A program made the translations under genes and the position numbers. A DNA stretch of 64,000 nucleotides from Anticarsia gemmatalis (taxonomy: Eukaryota > Arthropoda > Insecta > Lepidoptera > Erebidae): assembly GCF_050436995.1 (NCBI RefSeq), contig NC_134755.1, positions 8,247,001-8,311,000 on the forward strand. The letters run 5' to 3'. Of this stretch, positions 1 through 12,970 are shown piece by piece (the first letter of the stretch is position 1; every line of letters starts with the position of its first letter). The notes under the pieces are model-generated. The model was not told where the DNA came from. It made no database searches and saw nothing but the letters and a program-made list of their open reading frames with translations.

Positions 1-3000
1 TTATGTCGATTATTTATGAATTCAATGACTACATAAACATCACACATAAACTCATTAAAAAACACGAAAATTATGAGCAGACAAACGAATAAAATAGTTG
101 TATGATTTTTTTCGATCTAGCTAGCAAGCTATAATTAAACTGTTTAGCTATCGACAGAGCCTAAGTGACCACTAACCTCCCAAAAACAAAACTAATCTAA
201 ACCTATATAGCCCCTTAAAAATTTTCATTAACATAAAACGTTATCATTTAGAATAGAGAATCAGCGATACAACAACAGTAATACCAACAATGAGCAAATG
301 ACAAAACCTTATTACATAGTAAGAGTGGTTAAAAGATACTGTGTGCTTTGAGGAAAACGAAGGCTGCCCATTCTTGTAGTCGATAGACCTTCTACTAATT
401 TCCCAGAAAGCGTGGCTTACTCACTTTTAACCTACTTATTAAGAACTTGCATTTACATTAATTATGCAACTTGATCGTTTATATCGTTCCTTCTACACTT
501 CTTCTTCTACTTCTTCATACACAGAAGGAATAACTGATGTGTCACTTTAATCTATACTTATATTAAATCTGTAGAGAGGTAAATTGCATATATTGTATTA
601 GTTCTGTATATTACATAAATTTAAAAAATCTTTATTTAGACTAATTATTTCAAAATTTTATATTTATTTTATTACTGTAATCCGATTTTATTTATAATCT
701 TGATACAATCAAATATTGGACAGTAAAAGTTATTAATTTAAAATATTTTTTTTTTCAAACGCCTTAGAGCTTGTATATAAATGTTTTAAGTAAGATTTCT
801 ACTTACTATTATAATAATAAAGCTAGCTTGATAGTGTTAGGAAATCTTTCCACAAGCATATTTTTCTAGTACAAGTCGAAAAGATCATATTTCCACTCTT
901 TCAAGAATAGCAGTTTTAAAATTCTCTACCTGTCATCAGTTGCAAAAAATATAATTTTCGAGCAGGTCACGCTTCATTATGTTAGACATGGGATCAAATG
1001 ATAAATGTTATATAATATACAGGTATGACAGGTGTATTATTAGTGATGGTCAAAACCTGATGGATTCTTTACCTTCTCCCCTTGATATATACCGAGATAT
1101 GGGACGCTATTGTGCCATGAAAATCACACGACCAAAAAACATGTAGAGATGATTTATTGGAGAACGAACTACGAGTAGAAATGAAAAATATTTCTGTAGA
1201 CTATTGAACTATAATATTATATTTAGACATTAAAACTAGTATCTGCTGTTTGAGGACTGATCTCGTTTATTTTTTATTTATTTATGAAATTATTGTGTTT
1301 ATTCGTTAGTAAATTTAATTTTTACTTGTTTCAGGTGAATTTGGCTGCCTTCTGGGTGAGTGTTTTATCTCATTAGATGATATAATTATCTAAAGCTTCG
1401 GTAATAATCACCTGGATGCAAGAAAGGTCACCACACTTGATCTATACTGACAGAAAGCATGACGTGTATTTGGTACTTTTGCCTAATTTACTAGACCGTG
1501 TTTAACAAAAACTGATAACTGTATAAAAACCTGAAGCAAAACATGGGTGAATTTAATAATGTTCGTCTAAAAATTACAAGGAAAGCTCATATTAATATTT
1601 ATACGCATACAGATGCATTCCTACTCTCATTTTAACCCATGTCATATGTTTACTTACGAGACATCAAAAAACGAAATCCCTGTTAAAATACGTTCCACGC
1701 AACCATAATATAAACAGAGACACAGTTGATAGTTTTGACAACTCGGCAACTCGGACTGAAATCCTGCTCATAAAATCATTGGACATACGAAATTCGCACT
1801 TTAATGTAACTCGTAAAGTGTCATAAACAAATGACCTGCAGAAAGAAGCAAGTGCGGTCAAGAAGAAATATGTACCACTGGAACGCGTAAAAAACTGATA
1901 GCCGTTTAACATAAAACATGGAAGACAATTACACGTAACATCGTAAGTGGTGCATTTGTCACATTGATGGCTGTTTCATTGAGACAAAGCAAGTTTATAT
2001 CGAATTTAAAAGCGTTGGATCTATAAACTGGTCGTTAAATCTCGCTGCGATAGTTGTAAATTTTCCAAAGACTCGAAACACTTTTACGATGGACGGTTGC
2101 CCCGCCCACCGGCGACTTTGCGGCTTGCAAGATAGTGGTTCCCGTACATCGATACCACTATAAAATGAGGGGTGATTGCTCTACGCTCGTGCGTTCCTTT
2201 TAGGGAACTCGGCTTATTGGAACATAGCCCATATAAGTGCGAATTTCGACCACTTGGAACCCGGTCTGTGTAAGTGCGAATTTCGAAGGTTTCGAACATG
2301 TTCCATTAACAATTTTGTAGGTAGTAGGTACTATAAGAACATGTCTTGTTTTTTTTCCAGTTGTGCCTACTAAGAATAAAAAAATCTGGTTATGTTAATA
2401 TAATGTTGATACTTAGCAATATGTTTACTAGATTTTTATCAGTTTTATATTTGTATAAAAAGTTCTGAATATAACTTAAGATATTGTATTTCCTTTTAAG
2501 TCGCCTATAGCAATTATAAGTAGGAAATTATACTTTACTGTCACCTTAAATCCTGTTTTTATCTGTGTATAAAATAATGTGCCAATTATTTGTTTTGTAT
2601 TTCACAAAATATAGTGTCAAGTATTTATACTTATTATTATCAAAAAATATAGCGAAACGATACTATAAACTTATTTTTATTTCCTGTATTTATTTTACTG
2701 TGTTGATTTTAATGCAAAATATTTAATAAAAGATGGCTTTTTATTCTAGCGTTATTGATATACCTTTCTATAATAAATATTATGAACGAAAGTATGTTTT
2801 TTCTTATTGAACTCTTGTTTAGAAATAAGCTCTACCTGGACCTATATTCTACAAGCAAAGACACATTTTTATACTAAAAATTGTACAAAAACTTTTCAAT
2901 ATATACCTACCTATTCTAATAGGAAACATTTCCCATTGGTAAGTATAAATTTGGCTCTACGTAGAGTCTTATTAGAATTGGCGATATGTAAGCCGAGCTT

Positions 3001-4850
3001 TATACGGAGATCTCATTTAAAATGTGTGACTTTTATGTAGTTGCTATACCTATTATAAACTGGTAGAGTTAACTCTACAATATTCATATTATGTATGAGT
3101 AATCACGTAACAATACTAAAAATAACTATGTCATACTAGCAATGACAAACAAATAAATCTAACTAGTTATAAAACGTATGAAATATTGTTCATTATGAAC
3201 AGGTCATTCCACAAATAAATTAACGAGTTTTTTACTATTTACTACTAACAAAGCTCTACCTAATTTGGCAAGAGAAAAAGTCACTAAAAATATTCAAAAT
3301 CCAACAAAATTTAATTCAGTGTGTATTTTTAAAAAACTGTTTTCCACCTCTACTGTTTGGTAGAGTTTAAACTAAATTCATTTTGCAGAATGCCTTCACA
3401 AAATGTTTTCAGTGGTAATAAACATTTTTATAAAAATAAAAAAGAATTTAACAACTTGTTTCATTTCGAACAAGTGATGTTATTATAATGATTGCCCGTT
3501 TTCTTACATGTTATACGAATTGTATGGAAAGTTTGAGCAAACTAGAAATGGCTGTCTATCTCCCATACACCCATCAAAGAAATTGCGACCATGAATCTTT
3601 TTTTATTTATTGTCTTTTTGCAATATTTATACGCTTCATACGCTCTTCATATTTGAAATATTATTCATGGCCTTTTAAAATATGGTCCAGTCGTCGTTTA
3701 CAAGTCTACGTACTAGAATAGTTTTTATTTCAAACAAGCGATTCAGAAACAATATCTAGCCGCCATAACAAATTATCTGCGCAAAATTTAACGGTCTATC
3801 GAGTTTTCTCGTAAGGAGCGGTACATTAAACTTCCATTAACCTCATTAAAAATCAATAAAAAAAATGATCATATCACGAAATAAACGGCTTTAACTGGCC
3901 ATATCATGCATTCCATACGTTTACGGCGAAAACATCACAATAACAACATAAAACCTATACTTATGCAATGTTCTACTGCCTCACAGTCGTACCACCGACC
4001 TGATAAAGCTGAAAAGGCAACTTAAGCCTATAAAAACCATGCACTAAACACGCTTACATTCAAAAGTGTAACAAATAAATAAACTTCTCAGGCAATAAAC
4101 GGTTTTATTTTAATAGTCGTAAAGTTTGTTATTGCACATGTGCTCGGTGTTGTTACGACCTGTGAGTATGAATGAAACGTGCGACAGAGAAAGGGACATT
4201 CAAACAAACGAGATGGATAGTACTCGTCCGTCCACGTGGTCGGTATAACGCAATTTGGAGCAATTCTTGTTTTAAATATTTTTATTTTATAGGTCGATAA
4301 TAATCATTTCTTTGTTTGTTTTATATATTAACCTAATTTTTTATTGCAATGCAGTTTTGTTTAAGCCTTTCCTGTGAAATTAACTTAATATTTTTTCTTC
4401 GACCATTTATACAAACTCTGTTATACTTAGGTTTATGGAATAAATGTAAAAAATACCAACCGATGTCGTTCATTTTTAACACAACAGACAAATGTAAATT
4501 TAACTATCAGTTAAGATTAATTCAGAATTAAGATTTGCTGTTATGTAAACTATTTTTAAAATGACGTCATTAATAAAATATTACTTGAGCAAACTTCAAC
4601 TTCCTAATGTATTAATTTAAAGGATATCATGTAAAACGGAAAATATTTCAAGGCTAGATAACTTCATAAAATTATGAAATATTTTGTCTTTCTACGGTCG
4701 TTGCAATAAGCATTATCGTTAAGATTTTCAATAAATATTACAAAATTCACTGTAAGATTTTATTAAGTTCAAAATAATTACGAAAAAATTCTTCTGAATA
4801 TTAAAAGTAATGTTGCAATTCTGTTTAAAACCATTCAATTTGACAGCTAG
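1..4850. other. AT-rich intergenic DNA upstream of abd-A
   Basis: No gene is recognised here; the open frames are under 90 codons and resemble no family I know. In arthropod Hox complexes Abd-B and the iab-4/iab-8 microRNA locus normally lie on the 5' side of abd-A, so this is probably part of the iab-type regulatory DNA. I looked for a miR-iab-4 hairpin and did not see one. The only structures I could support are a repeated 14-16 bp motif (1788-2286) and a full CRE palindrome TGACGTCA near 4562. Confidence 0.6.
1788..2286. repeat. three copies of an AAGTGCGAATTTCG motif
   Basis: A 16-bp string, TAAGTGCGAATTTCGA, occurs perfectly at 2234-2249 and 2271-2286 in direct orientation, 37 bp apart. 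Its 14-bp core occurs a third time, inverted, at 1788-1801 (read as CGAAATTCGCACTT). Such long exact matches are unlikely by chance within 500 bp. They may be protein-binding sites in upstream regulatory DNA or remains of a short repeat; no known factor is assigned. Confidence 0.6.
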
Positions 4851-5295
4851 AAGTGCCGGAATGGTTTGTGATTGGCGGTGAATGTTCTGCACCGGATCAC
4901 TATTGGTGTAGACGAGGAAGGCGCGGGGGTGCGCGGGGCCCGGCGCCATTACGAACAATGGCCGTCGGAATGGTCGTTAGCGAATAGCTTTTATCTCTTT
5001 CTAATATAAGCCACGCAGGTAGGAATTAATGAGACAGAGAGGGTTCCGCGGGGTCGCCTTCGTTTATCGCTGCGTCTCGCTCGCACGCACGTGGCGCGTT
5101 TCGCCGTCTCGAGCGCGGCGCGCGGCAGCGGTAACGCTCGCCACGACGGGGAATTCGGAGTCGTAGAGCCTCATACGCGGGTCATAAACGATCCGCGGCC
5201 ATAGTAGAGGTGCACGCGCGAGAATCGATCCGAATCGCCGGCGATAAACGCATCTCCCGCGAGGCGATCGTCGCGCGCCGCGTCGCCGCCGAGCG
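4850..5295 (+). promoter_or_regulatory. abd-A: abd-A proximal promoter / 5'UTR region (GC-rich)
   Basis: GC content rises sharply here against the AT-rich surroundings and stays high into exon 1. The block ends at the initiator ATG and probably holds the 5'UTR and core promoter; no TATA box is placed well enough to fix the start site. A GAGA-like run (gagacagagag, about 5029-5040) and a CAGGTAG heptamer (5016-5022) are present. An upstream non-coding exon cannot be excluded. Confidence 0.5.
5016..5022 (+). promoter_or_regulatory. CAGGTAG heptamer (Zelda-type site)
   Basis: CAGGTAG is the canonical binding heptamer of the pioneer factor Zelda in Drosophila. It sits about 275 bp before the abd-A start codon. 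Binding in this species is inferred; one 7-bp match has little statistical weight. Confidence 0.3.
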
Positions 5296-5896
5296 ATGAG
5301 TTCCAAGTTCATCATCGATAGCATGCTCCCGAAGTACCACCAGCAGTTCCACCACCAGAATTTGTTCGCGGGTGCTGGGGCGTCGCCTATAGAGGCGTCG
5401 CTGTCATCTTCGCTGTCGTCGTCTCTGTCGACGTCGCTGTCGAGTTCGCTGTCAGGCGGACTGGGAGCGGCAGCGCTGGGGGCAGGCTCGCCGGGCGCCG
5501 GCAGCCCGCAGCGATCATCGTCCTCGTCCTCGGCATCGCCGGGAGCTCCGGCGAGGATGTATCCTTACGTGTCGCACCACCAGCAGTTCGGGGGCTCGGT
5601 GCCGTTCTCTGCCGGTGGCGGGCTCTCTGCGGCTGACGACAAGAGTTGCCGATACCCCACGGCTGTGGGAGCTGATCCAATGGTGAATTACGCACTCGGC
5701 CAGCACAACGGTGGAGCGGCCGTGTCTGCCGCCTCAGCCAGCATGGCGGCCGCGGCTCAGTTCTACCACCAGGCTGCGGCCTCTGCGGCCTCTGCTGCTT
5801 CCGCCGCCACCGTGGACGCCATGGGAGCGGCTTGCTCGCAGCCATCAGCTCAGCCTCTCCCTGACATACCGCGGTACCCCTGGATGTCCATCACTG
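5296..5896 (+). CDS. abd-A: abdominal-A homeotic protein, coding exon 1 (residues 1-200 plus one base)
   Basis: This exon encodes the N-terminal half of AbdA, the nuclear Hox transcription factor that specifies abdominal segments. The start at 5296 is chosen because MSSKFIIDSMLPKYHQQF matches the N-terminus of the long Drosophila AbdA isoform (MSKFVFDSMLPKY). A second conserved start, MYPYVS, lies in frame at residue 88 (ATG 5557-5559) and corresponds to the short Drosophila isoform. Residues 35-53 form a repetitive SLSS tract, 74-79 are poly-Ser, and 141-172 are Ala/Ser-rich. The hexapeptide YPWM (194-197), which contacts the Extradenticle/PBC cofactor, lies just before the splice site. The exon ends inside a codon at ACT-G, followed by the donor gtaaat (phase 1). 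GC content is far above the introns. The reading frame runs on to 6024 in the intron, but that tail is not conserved AbdA sequence. Confidence 0.96.
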
Positions 5897-8854
5897 GTAA
5901 ATGTTTTACTCCTTCACTGCATGGTTTGAGTTTACGATGTTGCCGCCATTATTTTTGTCTGAAAAAAATAGTTCAAATTGGATTTTGTTTGCTTATAAAA
6001 AGGTACATTAAAGAGCATCTTTAAATATATAGATAAAAAGTGCTATATGATCGTTATGTGCTTAGTACCTTAGTACATTTTATGTGGCATTTTTGTTATC
6101 GTTTTTGTGTAGAGATGTTTTTTGTTTTTAATTTCTCTGTGTACAGTCTACCTAGTCTTATTTTTTACCCTTATATACTTTGACGACATGAAAGATTATT
6201 CGCTTATGAAAAAAATACTTAGTCGAAACGAAATAATTTGTTTAATATTCAATAATAATTAACCGAATAGCTGCTTAAAAAAATAAGCAGATAAAAATGA
6301 CACCGGAGGAAAATAAAATTAAATATTCTAATAAGAATTGCATTATTCACCTATTTATTACAGATTACAGTCATTCTAATACGACTCTATCACATAACAA
6401 TAAAATATTTCATACAGTGCAATATAAATGCAATAAAATCGGCCATTATTACTTTTATTGTCGATGAATCATTACGATTATAAAATAACAATTTGGGGAA
6501 AAAGCGAATACTTTTAATAGGTTTATGTGCAATTAGTTTACTTGGAAAATTAATATAAATAAGTAAATTAGGAAGTTATAAGGGTGTTTTTGTTATAAAC
6601 AGGTAATAAAACAATGAGTAGAGGTCGTAAATGTTAGCGTCGGGTGTGTTCGCGCGTATTCGGCCGTCGCTCGGCCCGCCCCGTCCGCCGACGGAGCAAG
6701 ACCCGCCCATGTTATGTTAAACAACTATCAAACTAATCACATAAACTACCTTTATATACAATAAAATTTTAAACACATTCAGAAGCTTAAAAATTTAATA
6801 AATCTTCTCATATTAATATAATAAAACTAAATTTATAAATAATCCCAATTAACTGCTTTTTTAATGACACCAATCAATCAATTATTTGAAATCGGATTAA
6901 ATAAGTGTCAATTTAAATTAAATTTTAGAAATTAATGTCAAGCAAAACTTCTTAAATAATTTAATTATTTTACAGTTAGGTTATTGACAATTTTAAATAA
7001 TAAATAACATAAAATATATTATAAAATCCCAAAAGAAATAAATTAAGAAGCTATCAATTAATTACAAAACACAAAATATAACAGAACCCGAAATAAACAT
7101 AATATTTCTTTTTCAAACATTAAAAATATCAAATTTACGATTTTGAAAATTTCTAATAAATTAAAAACAAATTAAATCACTAGAACGGGGTCAATATGGT
7201 GTACATTTGGGTCAATTTTGATTTTTAAATGTGTGCGTCTGTGAGGTCCACTTAGTACTCAAAAAAGGCGAACCATTATATAGCTAAAGTGCCTGTTCGT
7301 TTTGCATACAATAGTACAATTCTTTTTATTGAACCGTTTATTAGCTAGTGTACTCTTCCGTATTACAAGACGCTCTATCGGAACACGCTATAAAATATCC
7401 CATTAAAATATTTATTTGTAACTTAACAATTATTAAATTGCACGATAGTTTTATTATTTATTACAATAATAAGACTTTTCTTGTAACTACTTATTATTTA
7501 ATAAAATTATTATAATTATAACTCAAATAAATATATCTGAAATATATTTATTTAAATAAACAAATTAAGTATAATTAACAAGGGTAAAATAAACATTCGT
7601 ATTGAATTAAAAATATCCGCTGAATATAAGACTCTAGTACTCACATAAACAATTAGTATATAACAAAAAAAACTCACTTTATCTACCAAAGCAGCTACAT
7701 TAAAGTAGTAAATATAGTTAAATGTATCTTATATAGGCTCAACAAAACTTTCAATACGGATAATAAAAACCTATCGTTAGTAGCCTATAATTATAACATA
7801 AACGCATAAAAATCATTAAAATTACAATACATAAATAATATATATTATAAATGAATATATAGTCACTTTTTACGCTATATATTCAACATAACTTAAAGCG
7901 AACTAACCAAGCATTATAAATGCAGGTAAATAACGACAATAATACACAAAAGCTATAAAAAAAATAACTGCTTTAGCACCAATAAATAATTCTAACGTTA
8001 TTTTATAACGTTACAAGAAACGTTATAGCGCATTTCAATCGCTTTATAGCAGTTATTATTTAAACAATGGATTTAGTTAACAAACGTTGCAATAAGTCAA
8101 TTATTATTCAATAAAAACGCTTCTTTGTAAAGAGAGCCTACTAATTAACAATTATATTCAGCTCCATAGCTACTTAGCACTTAATTAGTGTCAAATCGTA
8201 ATTATACCACGAAAAAATGTACCGTATAACTCGGTCAAGTGCGAAAGTATTTTTATACTGAAGGTTCTGTTCTGATTTACTTGGAGATGTAAACAAAATT
8301 TTGTTATTTATTGCACAGATTTACGTTTGATATATCAAATAATGTATTATTTATTCGTTGGAATAAAATATATAATAACATTCTTATGAAATTTCACAAA
8401 AATGACAATTATTCAATAAATTAATGAGATTTAATAACTTTTAAGATGCCTAAAAATTATATTATCAAGATAAATATGTGTTAAAGACGTAATAAACTTA
8501 TTTTATCCATGTTGAAGTAAATAATAATGATCTTAATGAATATTTAATGTACTATGTAATAAATAATAATAAAAAAATCAAAAATCTACCCATTAATTAT
8601 CTATGTAGACACAAATAAATAATAAAAATACCTAATAATATAAAAGGTACAAAACTCAGAAACAGACATATTAATTAATACATTAATTATAATTCCTAAT
8701 GAATGTCACATTGACATAATAATATTATTTCGTACCAAACGGAAAATATTTTTTTATGTAAAAATAACTCCCTTTTCCGTCGTTATATACATAATCACTA
8801 TCATCATCATCATTGGCCTGTGTCCATCTATTGCTATAATCACTATATAATATA
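5897..8854 (+). other. abd-A: abd-A intron 1, 5' part
   Basis: Intron sequence starting at donor GTAAAT. It is very AT-rich, especially 6720-8700, with many A/T homopolymer and TTATAA-like stretches and no coding signal. A small GC-rich island lies at about 6640-6715. No other feature is supported. Confidence 0.8.
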
Positions 8855-9056
8855 TCTAATAGCAATATAAAAATAAGTCACCACGCGCCGCGCCGCCTCT
8901 TTTTGTCTGTCTGCTATAAACTCGAAATCTACTGAATAGATTTTCATGAGATTTGTACCATTAGATAGAGCAATTACGGATAAAAGTCTCAATGTATAAT
9001 TTGTTAAGGTTTTGTGTAAAATAATTGATTTAAAACCAACGGTCGGGCAGCTAGTA
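8855..9056 (+). repeat. lepidopteran dispersed repeat fragment (possibly Helitron-like)
   Basis: The stretch holds TCTGTCTG, then 'ctcgaaatctactgaatag' and 'gattttcatgagatttg', and ends in a GGGC..GCTAGT tail. I recall this architecture from abundant short dispersed repeats in moth and butterfly genomes. The CTAG end is compatible with a Helitron 3' terminus, but the class is uncertain. A (TCA)n run just upstream (about 8810-8825) followed by 'ggcctgtgtcca' resembles another common lepidopteran repeat fragment. It looks old and non-coding. Confidence 0.5.
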
Positions 9057-12000
9057 CATAATATACCTAATACATAAATTCCATCGTCCTATTTATGGAA
9101 CATCAATTACCTAATTCATATCCATGAGCCTATTAATATGTATTTATTGTCGGTTTTATTATAGAAAAACATATAACGACCTTTATTTAATGCAGAATTG
9201 ACTGTATATAAATCAATAAGGTACATCAGTCTACATTTTATATGCCTTTGTATCACCTATTTACATAATTTTGTTGGCTGGTTTTGAACTATGTAGATGA
9301 TGGCGTGAAACCGTTTAAGGCTTTTCAGATGTTCACAAAAATGTAGGCTTATTTGATTATATGAAGGTTATTTATTAGGTAAAGTTAGGTTAGTGTTTAT
9401 TAGGGAAGAGTTTTAGTAGGTATATAAAGGTTTTAGAATTCCCAGATCTTATAAAATACAATATACACTTTAAGGATAATTTGTTATATGGTAGTAGGTA
9501 CTATTACAATGTAAATGTAAAGGTACAATGCAAGAAAAAATAAGTACAATACACGAACATATCTTCATTTTTCTTGCTCTATAATTTTTGTTAATATTGA
9601 GATTATAGATTAAAATTTACATAGCGTTGGTGAAGTCAAAATCACTCCTAAAATGATATTCGTATAGGTATTTTCAATGTTAAGCTTTTGGAAAAACCAG
9701 AGTGCTAAGATAAAATTATAGTAAATAACCAATTTAATTAAATATAATATGTGTATTCAAAATATTTACTAAGTAATGGATGTCTATATACTCATTACAT
9801 GCTATCTATAATAAATATGACCCACATGATTCAAAATGATAATTCAAAACTATAACAAACAATTTAAACATAATAATAAGTCTTAAAAGCGAGAGATAAG
9901 TGCGGCGCAATCATATTTAGAACCGAATCGATGCTCTTGGCACAATTCATTGACGCATAGGTACCGTCGTCATGCAAAAAAAAGCTCATCAAAGCCGCAA
10001 TGTACAGTCATAACAGCATCGTACATCAGCAAAATTATATAAAATAGCCTATAATCATCTTGTTTTTGTTTAGGAATGGACTATTTTCGTGATTTGTCGG
10101 CAATGTTGGCGTATAAAAATGTCTGGACTGATGTAGGTGAAAATTTGTCTCAGCGATACAAAAATAGCGCGGCAGGTGCTTGGACGCGCGCGCATACAAA
10201 ATTAAAATGGCGGATTTGTCAGTAGCCGACAGTTATTCGTCGTAACGCCCAACATTCTACAACAATTTGACAGTGTTACAGCGTTATACGTTCAAACACT
10301 ACTCTCGTGATAGTTTGAATGAACTTTACTGTGATTCAATGTTTTACTAAGTATATTTCTTTACGGTCGTTTTACTATTAAAATAAATGCATCGATAAAA
10401 TAACTTGTAAGGTTTTTGTTTTGATTTAAAACGCAAAAGATAATTTGAGACTACTTTCAATGTAGATTTAATACGATTAGATAGGTATCTACATTTTAGG
10501 AACATAAGCAGCTATCTACTTAACTTTTAATTAGAAATACATAAAGAAATAATAATTAATTTAGTTATTTAAACCTAACAAGATCCTAATTAAACTTTTA
10601 AACAATATCATTCAAAATAAATCTGCAAATAAAACAACACAATTTCATAGTAAAAGTCATTATAAAGTGTAGTCACAACTCGTGCTTGACAGTAAACATT
10701 GTGTACCGCGGAAAAGAAGAGCACCAGTCACATGTGTGCAGCGCTCAGAGCGCATGCGCCGAACAAATATGGCCGGCCACCGCAGCCAATCGCAGCCCGC
10801 CGTGTGCAATCGGAACCCACATGCCATCAAAAGCCCTTTATACTATTGATTGCTATTTGTAGCACGTTATTAATTAAATCGTTTAAGCTGCATTGTTTAC
10901 ATTAACTACTATTACAAAATTACACAACATATTTAGTCTCAAAAACAATAGGATAATTAAAATTTCCAAAATTAAAAGTATTCTAATTCACTTACGCACA
11001 TATTTACGGCCTCTACTCTTGCAGCGTCTCCAAAAAAACAATAAAATACTCTTAACTTGAAAAATAACATCATTATCTTTCCTGAATGAAATGTGGGACT
11101 GATACAGAACTCTTAACCTTTTCCATTTTAGGGTTACACCGCCTTTCGAAAGTTTCGACGGTCGATTTTTTTAAATTCCCGATTGCCGACCGAAAGCCTG
11201 TTGTTATCAGCTCGAATGAATTGTGAATTTTCGAGTATCAATATGTCGCGTACCATTCGTATAATCGAATTTTTTTATGCACTCGCCGTGTAATTAACGA
11301 TTGCACTCAATCGAGACAATTTAAATGTTTCCGATCGGTAAAACTCGTTAAATTTAAACGTTGCTAAAGAACCGGAGTAGCTCAACATGCGTTCTTAATT
11401 GGACGTAAATTTATTTGTGAGTCATTATATTTGCGATGTTGATAGCTATGAGAGTTTTTTAATAGAATGTTTTTTGTCTACTGCTTTTTTTCTTCAGATT
11501 CTCAGTCACCAATAACTCTTTTTGTTTTGATTAAATGCCAGAAAATTTTAATAAGTCTGATCAGTCGCGGGTTTCGCCTGCCTTTAAACAGGCGAATGTA
11601 AATAATTATAGGCTAAATAGAATACTTTAGGTAATATAATCTATCTAAGTATTCTCAGAACTGAAATGAATATGATTCTTTTTATCGAATAAAAATTAAA
11701 TTAATTTGTACTCAAAGCAAAAGCTTATTAACCTTGGTGAATAAATATCACAGTTTATATTCAATTCTCGGTTTGCTTCCGTTCTCGCGAGCCTATAATG
11801 ATTTTTTTCGTACATTAACACGTTTTATTCTGTAATAATGTACTTTTATTTTATATTTCGGCGAGATATAATTGACATTTTCAATTGTAAATTACATTTT
11901 GCTGTGAATAATGAGTGTTAAAAATGGTTTTGCTCGTTTGAACTTAGATAACGGAATATAAACATTTTTTAGATAAGTTTCGTAGGTATTATAATTTAAA

Positions 12001-12925
12001 ACATTTTTTTAAGCATCAAATTTTATTTAATAGTATAAAAATTCAAGCGTGAAATTATTTATTATTATATGTTCATCTCTTAGACTATATAATAGAATTT
12101 TATACAATTTTGTGCCGTCAGCTCCCGAACTACACCGATTACAATGTTAACTAGCATTGTTGATCGTAGAACACAGTAAAAACCAAATAATAGTTTTAAT
12201 TGATAAAACGCAATTAAAAATGTTTTACTCGCAATTTAGATTCACGATAAAATGTAATTAATTGTTGATTGTTCTACCGTAGTTAGTTTCACATGTGCCG
12301 TGCCCATGGAAACTACTTTGTAATACATTTTACGACTGTAGTCAATCTATCGAATTTTATTATTATTTACACTAATTAAAAGTAACAGTCGGTGTTAATT
12401 CAGTCACGCCTTATTTAATCTCCCGTTATTTTCCTAAGAGTACCTATTTTGCCCAGATTTATTCCACTTTTGCACTATAGTATTATACTAATATAACTCC
12501 CGTTTCTATTCAAATTACGCACAGTTGTGTACTTTCAGGTTTTCGACGCAAATATTATCATTTTGCTCGAAATGTGGAAACAAACGTTCCTATTACGGGG
12601 AACTTGAGAGCTGTTACCGTTTTGGCTCTATTTTATTTACTGTCTAATTCAAAATATTATTATAATAAGTACATTATGTACGCTGTTGTATCCTAATTTA
12701 TACATTCTTATACTACATTGGTATCTTTTTATAAACGTGTATATTTCGCTTCTCAACAATATTTTAAGACCGATTTACAATTATTTTTCATTCATTTAAA
12801 ATTCTGTACACATTGTATTTACTTATTGTTTTTTTTTTTATATTTGTAGGCTTTACATGTTGTGCATGCTACTGGCCGAAACAAAGAACTTTCAATACGA
12901 TTGATAATAGATTTTCCATTTCCAG
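9057..12925 (+). other. abd-A: abd-A intron 1, 3' part
   Basis: Non-coding intron ending in a pyrimidine-rich acceptor (tttccatttccag) at 12925. Locally GC-richer patches at 10140-10260 and 10700-10820 stand out from the AT-rich background and may be regulatory; the first contains an AAAATGGCG motif at 10204-10212. No RNA gene or mobile element is recognised. Confidence 0.75.
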
Positions 12926-12970
12926 ATTGGATGAGCCCCTTCGACCGGGTGGTCTGCGGTGAGTTCAATG
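12926..12970 (+). CDS. abd-A: abdominal-A microexon 2 (45 nt, TDWM motif)
   Basis: The 45-nt exon is flanked by acceptor tccag and donor gtattt. Joined in phase 1 to exon 1 it reads (D)WMSPFDRVVCGEFN(G), residues 201-216. This matches the AbdA-specific block DWMGSPFERVVCGDFNG of Drosophila. The exon 1/2 junction creates the TDWM tetrapeptide (200-203), a W-containing motif reported to contact Extradenticle in addition to YPWM. Both flanking introns are phase 1 and 45 is divisible by three, so the exon is a cassette: skipping it would join T200 to GPNGCPRRRG in frame. It is too short for ORF detection and was found by family homology plus splice sites. Confidence 0.93.

Noticed and set aside
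1..5295. miR-iab-4/iab-8 hairpin upstream of abd-A
   Set aside because: No match to the mature miR-iab-4 or iab-8 sequences was found; the locus is probably to the left of the window.
5387..5845. 152-codon open frame on the minus strand across exon 1
   Set aside because: It is the antisense shadow of GC-rich abd-A exon 1; the Arg/Pro-rich translation resembles no protein family.
5897..6024. Exon 1 frame continuing 42 codons into intron 1 (possible truncated AbdA)
   Set aside because: A strong donor at 5896 and the conserved continuation in the microexon show this is intron; an intron-retained form has no direct support.
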